Positions 17,075-24,721 of a stretch of DNA of 64,000 nt are shown here, in pieces. A model generated the notes under the pieces. It had not been told where the DNA came from and made no database searches. It saw only the letters and a program-made list of their open reading frames with translations. The translations under genes were made by a program, and so were the position numbers. Location: NCBI RefSeq assembly GCF_003259365.1, contig NZ_QLLY01000005.1, forward strand, positions 62,001 through 126,000, read 5' to 3'. Origin of the DNA: Streptomyces sp. PsTaAH-137. Lineage in GTDB: Bacteria > Actinomycetota > Actinomycetes > Streptomycetales > Streptomycetaceae. Within the stretch, counting starts at the first letter, position 1. Every line of letters starts with the position of its first letter.

Positions 17075-19011
17075 CCGACGCCCTGCCCCCGTTCGAGCCG
17101 CCGCCCGACGACCGGGACCGTTCACCCCTCACCGGCTGGACCCGCGCCCACTGGGAGGCGACCGGGCTGCGCTGGCTCGACCACGTCCGCCGCCACGACA
17201 GCCCGGGCGGCGCCCTGCCCCGGCTGCCCGGCCGGGTCACCGCCGACGGTGTGCGGCGCGAGGGCATGGAGACCGTCGGCCGGTCCTTCCTGCTGGCCGC
17301 CCCGCTGATCGCGGGCGCCGAACCGGCGATCGCCGAGCCGCTCGCCGAACGGTACGCCCGCGCCCTGCTGGCCGGCACCGATCCCGAGGGGCCGGAGACC
17401 TGGCCGCGCGGCGTGACCTGCCGGGCGCCCGTCAGCGGCGTCACCAACTCCATCGTGGAGGCCGCCAACATCGCGTTCGGCCTGCACATCAGCCGCGAGC
17501 GGCTGTGGGACCGGCTCAGCGCGCCGGAGCGGCGCCGAATCGCCGACTGGCTGCGCCATCACGCCCGTCTGGAGGTGTGGCACAACAACTGGCAGTTGTT
17601 CCCCGCCATGGCGGAGGCGTTCCTGCGCTCGGTGGGCGAGGACACCAGCGGCTGCATCGGGACCAGGAACGTGGCCCGTGTGGAGTCCTGGTACCTGGAG
17701 CAGGGCTGGTACACCGACGGCCCCGAGCACGCGATCGACTACTACAACGCCTGGGCCATCCACCCGTATCTGTGGGCCTGGTACCGGATGACGGACCGCA
17801 CGGACAGCCCCGAGGGGAGCCGTCATCTGGAACGTCTCGGCGCGTTCGTCACATCGTTCGCGCGCATGGTCGCCCCCGACGGCTCGATGCTGCACGTGGG
17901 GCGTTCGCTCAGCTATCGCACCGCCGCGCTCGCCTCGTTGTGGTGCGCGGAGATCTCCGGGGTGAACCCGCTCGCGCCGGGTGCGACGCGGCGGCTCGCC
18001 TCCGGTGTCCTGGCCCGGTTCGTGTCCCACGGCGTCGGCATCGACCGGCCGCTCGACCTCGGCTGGTACCGGCCGTACGAGCCGGTCTCCCAGACGTACA
18101 GCGGTTTCGGCTCCGCGTACCTCGCCGGGATCGGCTTCCTCGGGCTTGCGCTCGGACCGGACGCGCCCGTGTGGACGGAGACGGAGCAACCCCAGCCCAC
18201 CGAGTGGGAGTTCGGCACGCACGCCTGGCCGGCGGTGGGCTGGCTGGTCACCACGCAGCGCGACGGCATCCTGCGCCTCGCCAACCACGGCAGCGACCAC
18301 TGCGAGCTCCCGGTCGAGCCGACGAGGCCCGACCCCGACGACCCGCACTACGCCAAACTGGCCTACTCCACGCACACCGCTCCGGGCACCGCCGCCGCGT
18401 GGGCGGACGGCGTCGACTCGCATCCGGCGCTCGTGGACGCCGAAGGCCGGGCGAGCCGCCGCGGTCCCCTCCGGGCCGTGCGCGTCGACGGCACCGTCGC
18501 GGCCTCCGTGCACCTGCCCCAGCGCGACGGCCGGGCCCTGCCGGGCTGTGCGATCACCTCCGTGACGGTGCCGCACGACGCGTACGAGGTCCGCGCCCAT
18601 CTCGTCCGCTCCCCCGGCGGGTGCACCGTGCGGGAAGGCGGCTGGGCCGTCGCCGACGACGCACCTCCCACCACTGAAGTAGATCGATCCAAGGCGACGG
18701 TGACGAACCGTCAGGGACTCACGGCGCGCGTGGTCGGGCTGTACGGGTACGACGCCGCGGAGGTGTTCACGTACGAGGACGCGAACGCCATGGGCCCGTA
18801 CGCGGCCGCCCCCGCGCTCACCGCGACCGTCCCACCGGGCGACACCGTCCTGGTGAGCCTGCACACGCTGACCCGCACGAGCGGTCCCGCCGCTCCACCG
18901 GCGGTGACCGTCTCGGGAACCGTCGTCGCCGTCTCCTGGCCCGGCGGCGGCGAGCAGAGCGTCGACCTCGCGACGTGCTGCCCCTGGGACGGCCGGATTC
19001 CGGAACAATGA
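17071..19011 (+). CDS. DUF2264 protein, putative glycoside hydrolase (GH154-like)
   Basis: 646 aa, ATG overlapping the previous stop by 4 bases. Strong DUF2264 features: LTGWTRAHWEATGLRWLD, REGMETVGRSFLLAAPL, WHNNWQLFPAMAEAFLRSVG, YTDGPEHAIDYYNAWAIHPYLW, DGSMLHVGRSLSYRTAAL and YSGFGSAYLAGIGFL. The N-terminal 400 residues should be an (alpha/alpha)6 barrel and the rest beta-rich. From memory, proteins of this domain have been placed in CAZy family GH154 with beta-glucuronidase activity; this link needs checking. No signal peptide, so cytoplasmic. A glucuronidase here would fit the heparinase-like gene upstream. It is the last gene of the overlapping enzyme run. Confidence 0.85.
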   Translation: MTDALPPFEPPPDDRDRSPLTGWTRAHWEATGLRWLDHVRRHDSPGGALPRLPGRVTADGVRREGMETVGRSFLLAAPLIAGAEPAIAEPLAERYARALLAGTDPEGPETWPRGVTCRAPVSGVTNSIVEAANIAFGLHISRERLWDRLSAPERRRIADWLRHHARLEVWHNNWQLFPAMAEAFLRSVGEDTSGCIGTRNVARVESWYLEQGWYTDGPEHAIDYYNAWAIHPYLWAWYRMTDRTDSPEGSRHLERLGAFVTSFARMVAPDGSMLHVGRSLSYRTAALASLWCAEISGVNPLAPGATRRLASGVLARFVSHGVGIDRPLDLGWYRPYEPVSQTYSGFGSAYLAGIGFLGLALGPDAPVWTETEQPQPTEWEFGTHAWPAVGWLVTTQRDGILRLANHGSDHCELPVEPTRPDPDDPHYAKLAYSTHTAPGTAAAWADGVDSHPALVDAEGRASRRGPLRAVRVDGTVAASVHLPQRDGRALPGCAITSVTVPHDAYEVRAHLVRSPGGCTVREGGWAVADDAPPTTEVDRSKATVTNRQGLTARVVGLYGYDAAEVFTYEDANAMGPYAAAPALTATVPPGDTVLVSLHTLTRTSGPAAPPAVTVSGTVVAVSWPGGGEQSVDLATCCPWDGRIPEQ

Positions 19012-19054
19012 GCGCGGCCCCGCCACCCGCCGATGGAGGAACGGACAAGAGCGC

Positions 19055-19747
19055 ATGACCACATCCCCCGCCCCCACCGCCCCGCGCCGCGGGCTGCTGC
19101 TCGGCGGCGTCGGCCGCTACACCGACCCGTGGCATCCCTTCGCCGACACCAACCGGGGCCTGACGGACGTGGCCCGGGAGGCGGGCGTCGTCCTGGAGCA
19201 GGCCACGGACATCGACGCCGCGCTGGCGTCCTTCGCCGCCGGGGCGCTGCCGGACCTCGTCGTCGTCAACATCGGCCTGCCCCGGGACGGTTCGCCCGTT
19301 CCCGCCGACGCCGGGGCCGCCGCCGGACTCGCCCGGCTGCTGGAGAGCGAGGTGCCCGTCCTGGCCGTGCACTCCTCGGCGACCTGCTTCCCTGACGACG
19401 AGGTCTGGGAGTCGGGCCTCGGCGGCACCTGGGTGCGCGGCACGACGATGCATCCGCCGTACGGCCGCGCGCACGTCCTGGTCACCGACGCCGGGCACCC
19501 CGTGACCGCGGACGTCGACGACTTCGAGCTGGACGACGAGCGCTACACCCACCTGCGCCACGACCCGCGCGTGCGGGTGCTGCTCGCGCACGAACACGAG
19601 GGCGGGCGGCACCCGTTGCTGTGGGTGCACACCCGCCCCGGCGGTGGCCTCACCGTGTACGACGCGCTCGGCCACGACGGCCGTTCGTACGCGTCCGAGT
19701 CGCACCGCACCGTGCTCCGGCGCGCCCTCGGAACGCTGCTCGGCTGA
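19055..19747 (+). CDS. ThuA-like (trehalose utilisation domain) protein
   Basis: 230 aa, ATG at 19055 with GGAGGAACGGACAAG upstream. The fold is class I glutamine amidotransferase-like: LLLGGVGRYTDPWHPF at the start, DLVVVNIGLP, PVLAVHSSATCFPDDE, WVRGTTMHPP, LLAHEHEGGRHPLLWVH and VYDALGHDGRSYAS. ThuA-domain proteins are frequent in bacterial sugar loci and are linked to 3-keto-sugar metabolism in rhizobial trehalose/sucrose use; the exact chemistry is unsettled. It follows the enzyme run after 43 bases and is convergent with the Gfo/Idh/MocA oxidoreductase, a pairing often seen with ThuA proteins. Cytoplasmic. Confidence 0.8.
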   Translation: MTTSPAPTAPRRGLLLGGVGRYTDPWHPFADTNRGLTDVAREAGVVLEQATDIDAALASFAAGALPDLVVVNIGLPRDGSPVPADAGAAAGLARLLESEVPVLAVHSSATCFPDDEVWESGLGGTWVRGTTMHPPYGRAHVLVTDAGHPVTADVDDFELDDERYTHLRHDPRVRVLLAHEHEGGRHPLLWVHTRPGGGLTVYDALGHDGRSYASESHRTVLRRALGTLLG

Positions 19748-19767
19748 CCCGCCGGGCGTACGACAGG

Positions 19768-20898
19768 TCAGAGCGTGGCCGCGAACGGGTCCCGGTCCAG
19801 CGGCACCGCCCTGACCTCTCCGGCCCGGCTCTCGATGAGCTGGGTCTCCCCGGTGGCGGCGGCCCGGTCGATGGCGACGAGCACCTCGAGGACGTGGAAG
19901 CCGAGGTCGCCGGTCGCGATGTGCGGCGTACCGGACCGGATGGACCGGGCCATGTCGAGCACGCCGAGTCCGCGGCCCTCGCCGAGGCCGACCGGCTCGA
20001 CCGGCTCCCACGTGGGCGCGCCGTCGTCGTCGGTGCCGCGGGTGATCCGCACGTCCCCGGTGAACCGGTTGGGGTCGGGCACGACGAGGGCGCCCTCGGT
20101 GCCGTTGATCTCCACGACGCCGGCGCGGACGAGGGCCGAGTCGAAGCTGAAGACGCTCTGGGCGACCGCCCCGCTCTCGAAGGTGGCGAGGGCGGCGACA
20201 TGCGTCGGGACCTCGACCGGGAACTCGGTGCCCGCGCGGGGTCCGGTCCGGATCGTGCGGACCTTGCGGCCGGTGGAGGCCACGGCGGAGACCCGCGTCA
20301 CGGACCCGAACAGGGTGATCAGCGTCGTGAAGTAGTAGGGCCCCATGTCGAACAGCGGCCCGGCGCCGGTGGCGAAGAGGAACTCCGGGCTCGGGTGCCA
20401 GGCGTCGGGGCCCGGCGTCTGGAACATCGTGTACGCCGACAGGGCGGAGCCGATGTCGCCGCGCTCGATGGCGCGTCGCGCCGTCTGGGCGCCCGGGCCG
20501 AGCGCGGTGTCCGGGGCGACGCCGACGCGCAGTCCGGCCGCGTCTGCCTGGTCGAGCAGGGCGCGGGCGGAGGCCAGGTCGACGGCGATCGGCTTCTCGG
20601 ACCACACGTGCTTGCCCGCGGCGACGATCGCCGAGCTGACCTCGGCGTGCACGGCGGGGACGGTGAGGTTGACGACGATCTCGACGCCGTCGTGGGCGAG
20701 GACGTCCTCCGCCGTGCCCCAGGCCGTGACGCCGTGCTTGCGGGCCTGCTCCTCGGCGCGGTCGGCCATCAGGTCACCGACGATGACCACGTCGACGTCG
20801 GGGATCCGCGTCAGGGTGGTGAGGTACTGCTCGCTGATGTTGCCCGCGCCGATGATGCCGACGCCGACCGGGCCCGAGCGGGGCGTGGCGGCCGCCAT
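19768..20898 (-). CDS. Gfo/Idh/MocA family oxidoreductase
   Basis: 376 aa. N-terminal NAD(P)-binding Rossmann fold with GIIGAGNISEQYL near residues 13-25, then HVWSEKPIAVDL with the family lysine (EKP), GLRVGVAPDTALG and the C-terminal beta-sheet domain. Family members oxidise or reduce a sugar, inositol or sugar-acid hydroxyl. Its ATG overlaps the last base of the upstream isomerase stop (TGATG), so the two are translationally coupled. With the isomerase and the nearby ThuA gene it suggests a 3-keto-sugar or inositol-like route; the substrate is not known. Confidence 0.9.
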   Translation of the reverse strand: MAAATPRSGPVGVGIIGAGNISEQYLTTLTRIPDVDVVIVGDLMADRAEEQARKHGVTAWGTAEDVLAHDGVEIVVNLTVPAVHAEVSSAIVAAGKHVWSEKPIAVDLASARALLDQADAAGLRVGVAPDTALGPGAQTARRAIERGDIGSALSAYTMFQTPGPDAWHPSPEFLFATGAGPLFDMGPYYFTTLITLFGSVTRVSAVASTGRKVRTIRTGPRAGTEFPVEVPTHVAALATFESGAVAQSVFSFDSALVRAGVVEINGTEGALVVPDPNRFTGDVRITRGTDDDGAPTWEPVEPVGLGEGRGLGVLDMARSIRSGTPHIATGDLGFHVLEVLVAIDRAAATGETQLIESRAGEVRAVPLDRDPFAATL

Positions 20899-21692
20899 CA
20901 GACGATCCCCTTCTCGCGGAGGTGGGCGACCGATCCGGCGATGCCCTCGAAGATGTCACCGGCGTACGCGTCGAACTCGACGATCGCGTAGGCCGCGTTC
21001 GGGGCTGCGGCAAGCGCCGCGTCGACCGGGATCTCGCCCTGTCCCGCGGATACCTGCCGGGTCTGCGCGATGTCGAACGGGTCGCCCGTGGTGAACGGGT
21101 CGTCGATGACGGCGCCGTCCTTGATGTGCAGGGCGGTGACCCGGTCGCCGAGCCGGCCGAGGAGCGCGACCGCGTCGTTGCCGCCCGCCGAGGCCCAGTA
21201 CACGTCCAGTTCCAGGTCCACCGTGTCGTCGAGGCGCGACACGAACCACTCGTAGGCGCTCAGCCCGTCGACGCTGGGGGTGAACTCCTGGGAGTGGTTG
21301 TGGTACCCGACGCGCAGACCGTGGTCGGCGGCGATCGCCGCGGCGTCGTTGAGCAGCTTCGCGGTCTCGTCGATCCGCTCCGCGTCCGCCCAGCGGTCGG
21401 CGTGCACCATCGGCTCGTAGACGGTCTCCAGGCCGAGGGTCCGGGCCGCGGCGAAGGTCCGCTCCAGCGCGTCCCGCTCCTGGCCGACCGCGGCGATGCC
21501 GGCGTGCCCGGTGCGGGCGCTCAGGCCGTGCCTGCCGAGCGCGTCGGCGAGCTCCTGCGGCCGGTTCACGAAGTCGAACACCTCGACGTTGCGCAGTCCG
21601 GTCGCCGCGAGACGGCCGAGCGTGCCGTCCTCGTCGACCGTGAGGGCCTCGCGCACCGAGTACAGCTGGAGCGACAACTGGGGTGTGGACAT
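20898..21692 (-). CDS. Sugar phosphate isomerase/epimerase (xylose isomerase-like TIM barrel)
   Basis: 264 aa from the ATG at 21692 (GGAAAG upstream). Typical AP-endonuclease-2/xylose isomerase-like barrel: LSLQLYSVREAL at the start, LRVGYHNHSQEF, TVDLELDVYWASAGG, VTALHIKDG and AYAIVEFDAYAGD. Metal ligands are probably the D of LELDVYW, the H of LHIKDG and the E of IVEFD together with an earlier E. Members isomerise or epimerise free or keto sugars, including inosose and 3-keto sugars. First gene of a two-gene minus-strand operon with the Gfo/Idh/MocA oxidoreductase. The 188 bases upstream hold an AT-richer stretch (about 21760-21835) that probably contains the promoter. Confidence 0.88.
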   Translation of the reverse strand: MSTPQLSLQLYSVREALTVDEDGTLGRLAATGLRNVEVFDFVNRPQELADALGRHGLSARTGHAGIAAVGQERDALERTFAAARTLGLETVYEPMVHADRWADAERIDETAKLLNDAAAIAADHGLRVGYHNHSQEFTPSVDGLSAYEWFVSRLDDTVDLELDVYWASAGGNDAVALLGRLGDRVTALHIKDGAVIDDPFTTGDPFDIAQTRQVSAGQGEIPVDAALAAAPNAAYAIVEFDAYAGDIFEGIAGSVAHLREKGIV

Positions 21693-21880
21693 GACTGGTC
21701 TTTCCGATCGTGAGTCAGGGTGGGATGGCCGGGCGCTCAGGGCCTCGACGGCGGGCAAACGCTCATCTTGTTCGAAATTACGGCGCCAAGGCCCCTTTTG
21801 CGGCGAGGACTTTCGTTCAGATTAAGCTAAAGCCTCTCCGGTGCCAAGACCATCCACCCCTTGCCCGCCCCCTCGACCGA

Positions 21881-23224
21881 TCAGGAGCCCGGCCGGGGCT
21901 CGATCCGGAACAGGTGGTCGCCGATCTGCCCCACGAGGCTGTGGCCGTACAGGATCAGCTCGGGCGCGACCCCGCTGCTGACCTCCGTCTCCGGCAACTG
22001 CACGCGGCCGCGCCAGCGCACCGATCCGCTGTCCAGGTCGAGGCCCACGAGGTTCCCGGACGGGTCGAGGTAGTACGCCACCCGCGCCTTGAGGTCGACC
22101 GCGGGGTCGGAGGGCGCTTCCCGCTGGTCGAACAGGCGCGGATCCTTGCGCAGGGTCAGGCCGAGATCGCGTGTCCACAGGTTGCGGCCGTCGGCGGCCG
22201 TGCTCGCGACGCCCTCGCCGTACCTGCTCCCCAGGGTGATGCCGTCGGCGATCACGCTCCCCGGGTAGCGGGCGGCCTTGTGCCGCGTGACGACGCCCGA
22301 CCGGGTGTCGACGCGAGTCACGGTGACAGGACCCGAGCCGCCGCCTCCGGGCTTCCCCGCCAGCAGCACGGTCCGGCCGTCCGTGCCGACGTACATGGTC
22401 GGCCCCTTGACGGTCGCGACCGTCCGCGCCTCACCCGTCACCGGGTCGAGCCGGACGACGGTGCTGTGCTGCGGCGCCTTCTCGCTGTCCGGCGAGCACG
22501 TCAGATAGGGGACCCCGGCGACCGCGATCTGATCGCAGTCGGCCTGCTTCCACGCGTACGTCCACAGCGTGCGGCCCGTCTTGTCGTCCAGGGCGGCGGC
22601 CTTCTTGAAGGTGGGGGTGTTGGCGAGGACGCCACCGTCGAACAGCACGGCGGAGAACCGGTCGCGGCTGTCGTCGGCCACCTTGTGCCGCCAGAGCACA
22701 TGGTGGCTCGTGACGTCACGGGCGACGACATCGGTCCCCGGGGCCGATGTACCGGGGGCGTGATCGGCGTAACCGTAGAAGATGCCGTCCCGCACACCGG
22801 GCAGGTCCATCGCCGAGGATCCGTCGTTCGATGCCGCGCGCGTCTTCCAGGTGATCTTTCCGGTACGGGCGTCCACGGCGAGGGCGTCGTACCGGGCGCC
22901 CTGGCAGTAGACGGTGGCCGGGCCGGTGGTGCAGGCCCGCCAGTCGGTGCCGCCGGGGAGCGTGGTCCGCCAGAGCAGCTTGCTGGTGGTGCTCGTGCCG
23001 GAGGCGGGCGGCTGGGTCCCCCGGTGGGTGTCCCCGCCGGTGACGAGCACGGCCGAGACCGTGACGGCCGCGATGGCGAGGGCGGCGCCGGCCGCCCTCG
23101 TGATGTTCCTGCGCTGTCTGCGGCGCACGATGCGGTCGGCGATGCCCGCGGGAGCGGCCGGGTTGTCGGGGGTCAAGCCGTGCAGTACGTCCCGGATCGC
23201 GCGGTCCAGCTGGTCGGCGCTCAT
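21881..23224 (-). CDS. Membrane-anchored PQQ-like beta-propeller protein
   Basis: 447 aa. The ATG at 23224 overlaps the stop codon of the sigma factor gene (ATGA). Residues 1-42 are cytoplasmic and rich in Arg (RIVRRRQRRN), a membrane segment spans about 43-62, and the rest is an extracytoplasmic beta-propeller with PQQ-enzyme-like repeats: LLWRTTLPGG, ALAVDARTGKITWKTR, AALDDKTGRTLWTYAW, DPVTGEARTVATVKG and GLDLDSGSVRWRG. No cofactor or catalytic site is obvious. Its place directly after a SigE-family sigma gene is where anti-sigma factors usually sit; whether it senses or restrains the sigma factor is inference. Confidence 0.8.
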   Translation of the reverse strand: MSADQLDRAIRDVLHGLTPDNPAAPAGIADRIVRRRQRRNITRAAGAALAIAAVTVSAVLVTGGDTHRGTQPPASGTSTTSKLLWRTTLPGGTDWRACTTGPATVYCQGARYDALAVDARTGKITWKTRAASNDGSSAMDLPGVRDGIFYGYADHAPGTSAPGTDVVARDVTSHHVLWRHKVADDSRDRFSAVLFDGGVLANTPTFKKAAALDDKTGRTLWTYAWKQADCDQIAVAGVPYLTCSPDSEKAPQHSTVVRLDPVTGEARTVATVKGPTMYVGTDGRTVLLAGKPGGGGSGPVTVTRVDTRSGVVTRHKAARYPGSVIADGITLGSRYGEGVASTAADGRNLWTRDLGLTLRKDPRLFDQREAPSDPAVDLKARVAYYLDPSGNLVGLDLDSGSVRWRGRVQLPETEVSSGVAPELILYGHSLVGQIGDHLFRIEPRPGS

Positions 23225-23772
23225 GTGTGGGCTCCCTTCGGGGTGCTGCCGTTCGGCACGGCGATCGTCGCTGCTGCGGGGGTGGCCAACTCCGGTGCGA
23301 GGCCGCGCAGTCGGGCCAGGGACCGGTGGGTGGTGCTGCGGACGGTGCCGACCGAGCAGCCCAGGGTGCTCGCGACCTCGGTCTCGGACAGGTCCTCGAA
23401 GTAGCGCAGGACGAGGACGGTGCGCTGGCGCGGGGTGAGCCGGGCGAGGGCCTGGCCCACGGCGATCCGCAGATCGGCGGCGGAGGTGCCATCGGCCACG
23501 CCGAGGCCCTCCGGCGGGGCGGCGAACGTCGGCTCGCGGTGCGGCCTGCGCAGCCGCCACCGGCTGACCTGGTGGCGGTACATCACCTTGCGCACATAGC
23601 GCTCGGGGTCCTCCACGTGCCGCCAGCGGTCGAGCGCCTTCATCAGGGCGGTCTGCACGAGGTCCTCGGCCTCGTGCTGGTCGCCGCCGGTGAGCAGGTT
23701 CGCCACCCGGAGCAGTGCACCCCAGCGGGAGTCGACGAACTCCCGGAATCTCTCGTGGTCTTGCGGGTCCAT
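23221..23772 (-). CDS. SigE-family RNA polymerase sigma-70 factor (ECF)
   Basis: 183 aa, GGGAGGG 3 bases before the ATG at 23772. Region 2 contains ERFREFVDSRWGALLRVA and AEDLVQTALMKALDRW; region 4 contains LTPRQRTVLVLRYFEDLSETEVASTLG and SVGTVRSTTHRSLARL, the pattern of the actinobacterial SigE (SigE-family, ECF-like) group. It directs RNA polymerase to a small regulon, often including its own operon. Co-translated with a membrane beta-propeller protein. The C-terminal tail (TPAAATIAVPNG) is extra and non-conserved. Confidence 0.93.
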   Translation of the reverse strand: MDPQDHERFREFVDSRWGALLRVANLLTGGDQHEAEDLVQTALMKALDRWRHVEDPERYVRKVMYRHQVSRWRLRRPHREPTFAAPPEGLGVADGTSAADLRIAVGQALARLTPRQRTVLVLRYFEDLSETEVASTLGCSVGTVRSTTHRSLARLRGLAPELATPAAATIAVPNGSTPKGAHT

Positions 23773-23860
23773 GGGCCCTCCCGTTTCTTGACTCCCCTAT
23801 GGACGCGCGGACCTCCGGCGATCTATGCCTGCCCGGCACGGTGTCTTCACGGCCGTACCG

Positions 23861-24667
23861 CTACGGCACGGGCGGTCCGCCCAGGTAGCGGCCGTGGGCG
23901 TCGTAGGGCCAGGCGTTGGCGACGCACCCCTTCAGGCCCTTGATCTGCTGCATCATCACGGGCGCGGGACTGCCGGGCCCGGGGCAGGTCTCATGGCCGC
24001 GGCCGATGCGGTGGCCGACCTCGTGGTTGACGATGAGCGCCCGGTACTCCTCGATGGGACCGTCGAACTCGGGTGAACCGAGCAGCCAGCGGCGCAGATT
24101 GACCACGACGGTCCGGCCGACGCTGCAGTTGACCTCGCCGTGCGTGTACAGGCCCGCCGAGCCGCAGAGGCAGTCGACGGTCCGCGGTGTGGCGATCTTT
24201 ATGACGAAGTCCCGCGGGCCCGAACTCACCAGCTGGAACGCGTCGACGCCGTCGCTGCCCCAGCCCCGGGGGTCGCCCAGGACGCCGGAGATCTCCCGCG
24301 CGGCCGCGTCGGCCGCGATGCCGGAGCCGTCCTCGACCTGCACCTGGTAGCGCCGCAGCCGGGTTCCGTCCCCCACCGGCGGGCCGTCGGAGTGCGCCGC
24401 GGCGAAGGTGCCGGGACCGGCCGAGGGGACCGTGCCGGACGGGCCGTTCGCCCGCACCGCCTCGCGCCCCGCGTGAGCGCAGCGGGCGGCGGTACGGGCG
24501 TCGCTGTGCCGCCAGTACGTGTAGCCGGCGGCACCGCCGACGGACAGCGCCACCGCCACCCCGAGCAGCACGCTCAGGAACGCCGCCCGTCTTCGTATCC
24601 ACCGCGCCGACACAGACCTGCGCCCTCGCACCACACGCCCCCATGGTTTAGACCAGTACGCCGTCAC
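23861..24667 (-). CDS. DUF3152 protein with metzincin-like zinc site
   Basis: 268 aa from the GTG at 24667; a shorter GTG start about 11 codons in is also possible. After an Arg-rich start, a membrane segment lies at about 27-50, so the rest is outside. The C-terminal domain carries NHEVGHRIGRGH (H215, E216, H219, H225), which fits the metzincin pattern HExxHxxGxxH, followed by a Met-turn-like APVMMQQ. Four or more Cys (CLCGSAG, VNCSVG, ETCPG, KGCVAN) could form disulfides. DUF3152 proteins are conserved in Streptomyces without known substrate; a secreted, membrane-tethered zinc protease is the best reading. Confidence 0.82.
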   Translation of the reverse strand: MTAYWSKPWGRVVRGRRSVSARWIRRRAAFLSVLLGVAVALSVGGAAGYTYWRHSDARTAARCAHAGREAVRANGPSGTVPSAGPGTFAAAHSDGPPVGDGTRLRRYQVQVEDGSGIAADAAAREISGVLGDPRGWGSDGVDAFQLVSSGPRDFVIKIATPRTVDCLCGSAGLYTHGEVNCSVGRTVVVNLRRWLLGSPEFDGPIEEYRALIVNHEVGHRIGRGHETCPGPGSPAPVMMQQIKGLKGCVANAWPYDAHGRYLGGPPVP

Positions 24668-24721
24668 TGTGGGACGCGCGAGGACGGCAGATGGTTGCGT
24701 GATGCAGGCAGATCGGACCGG

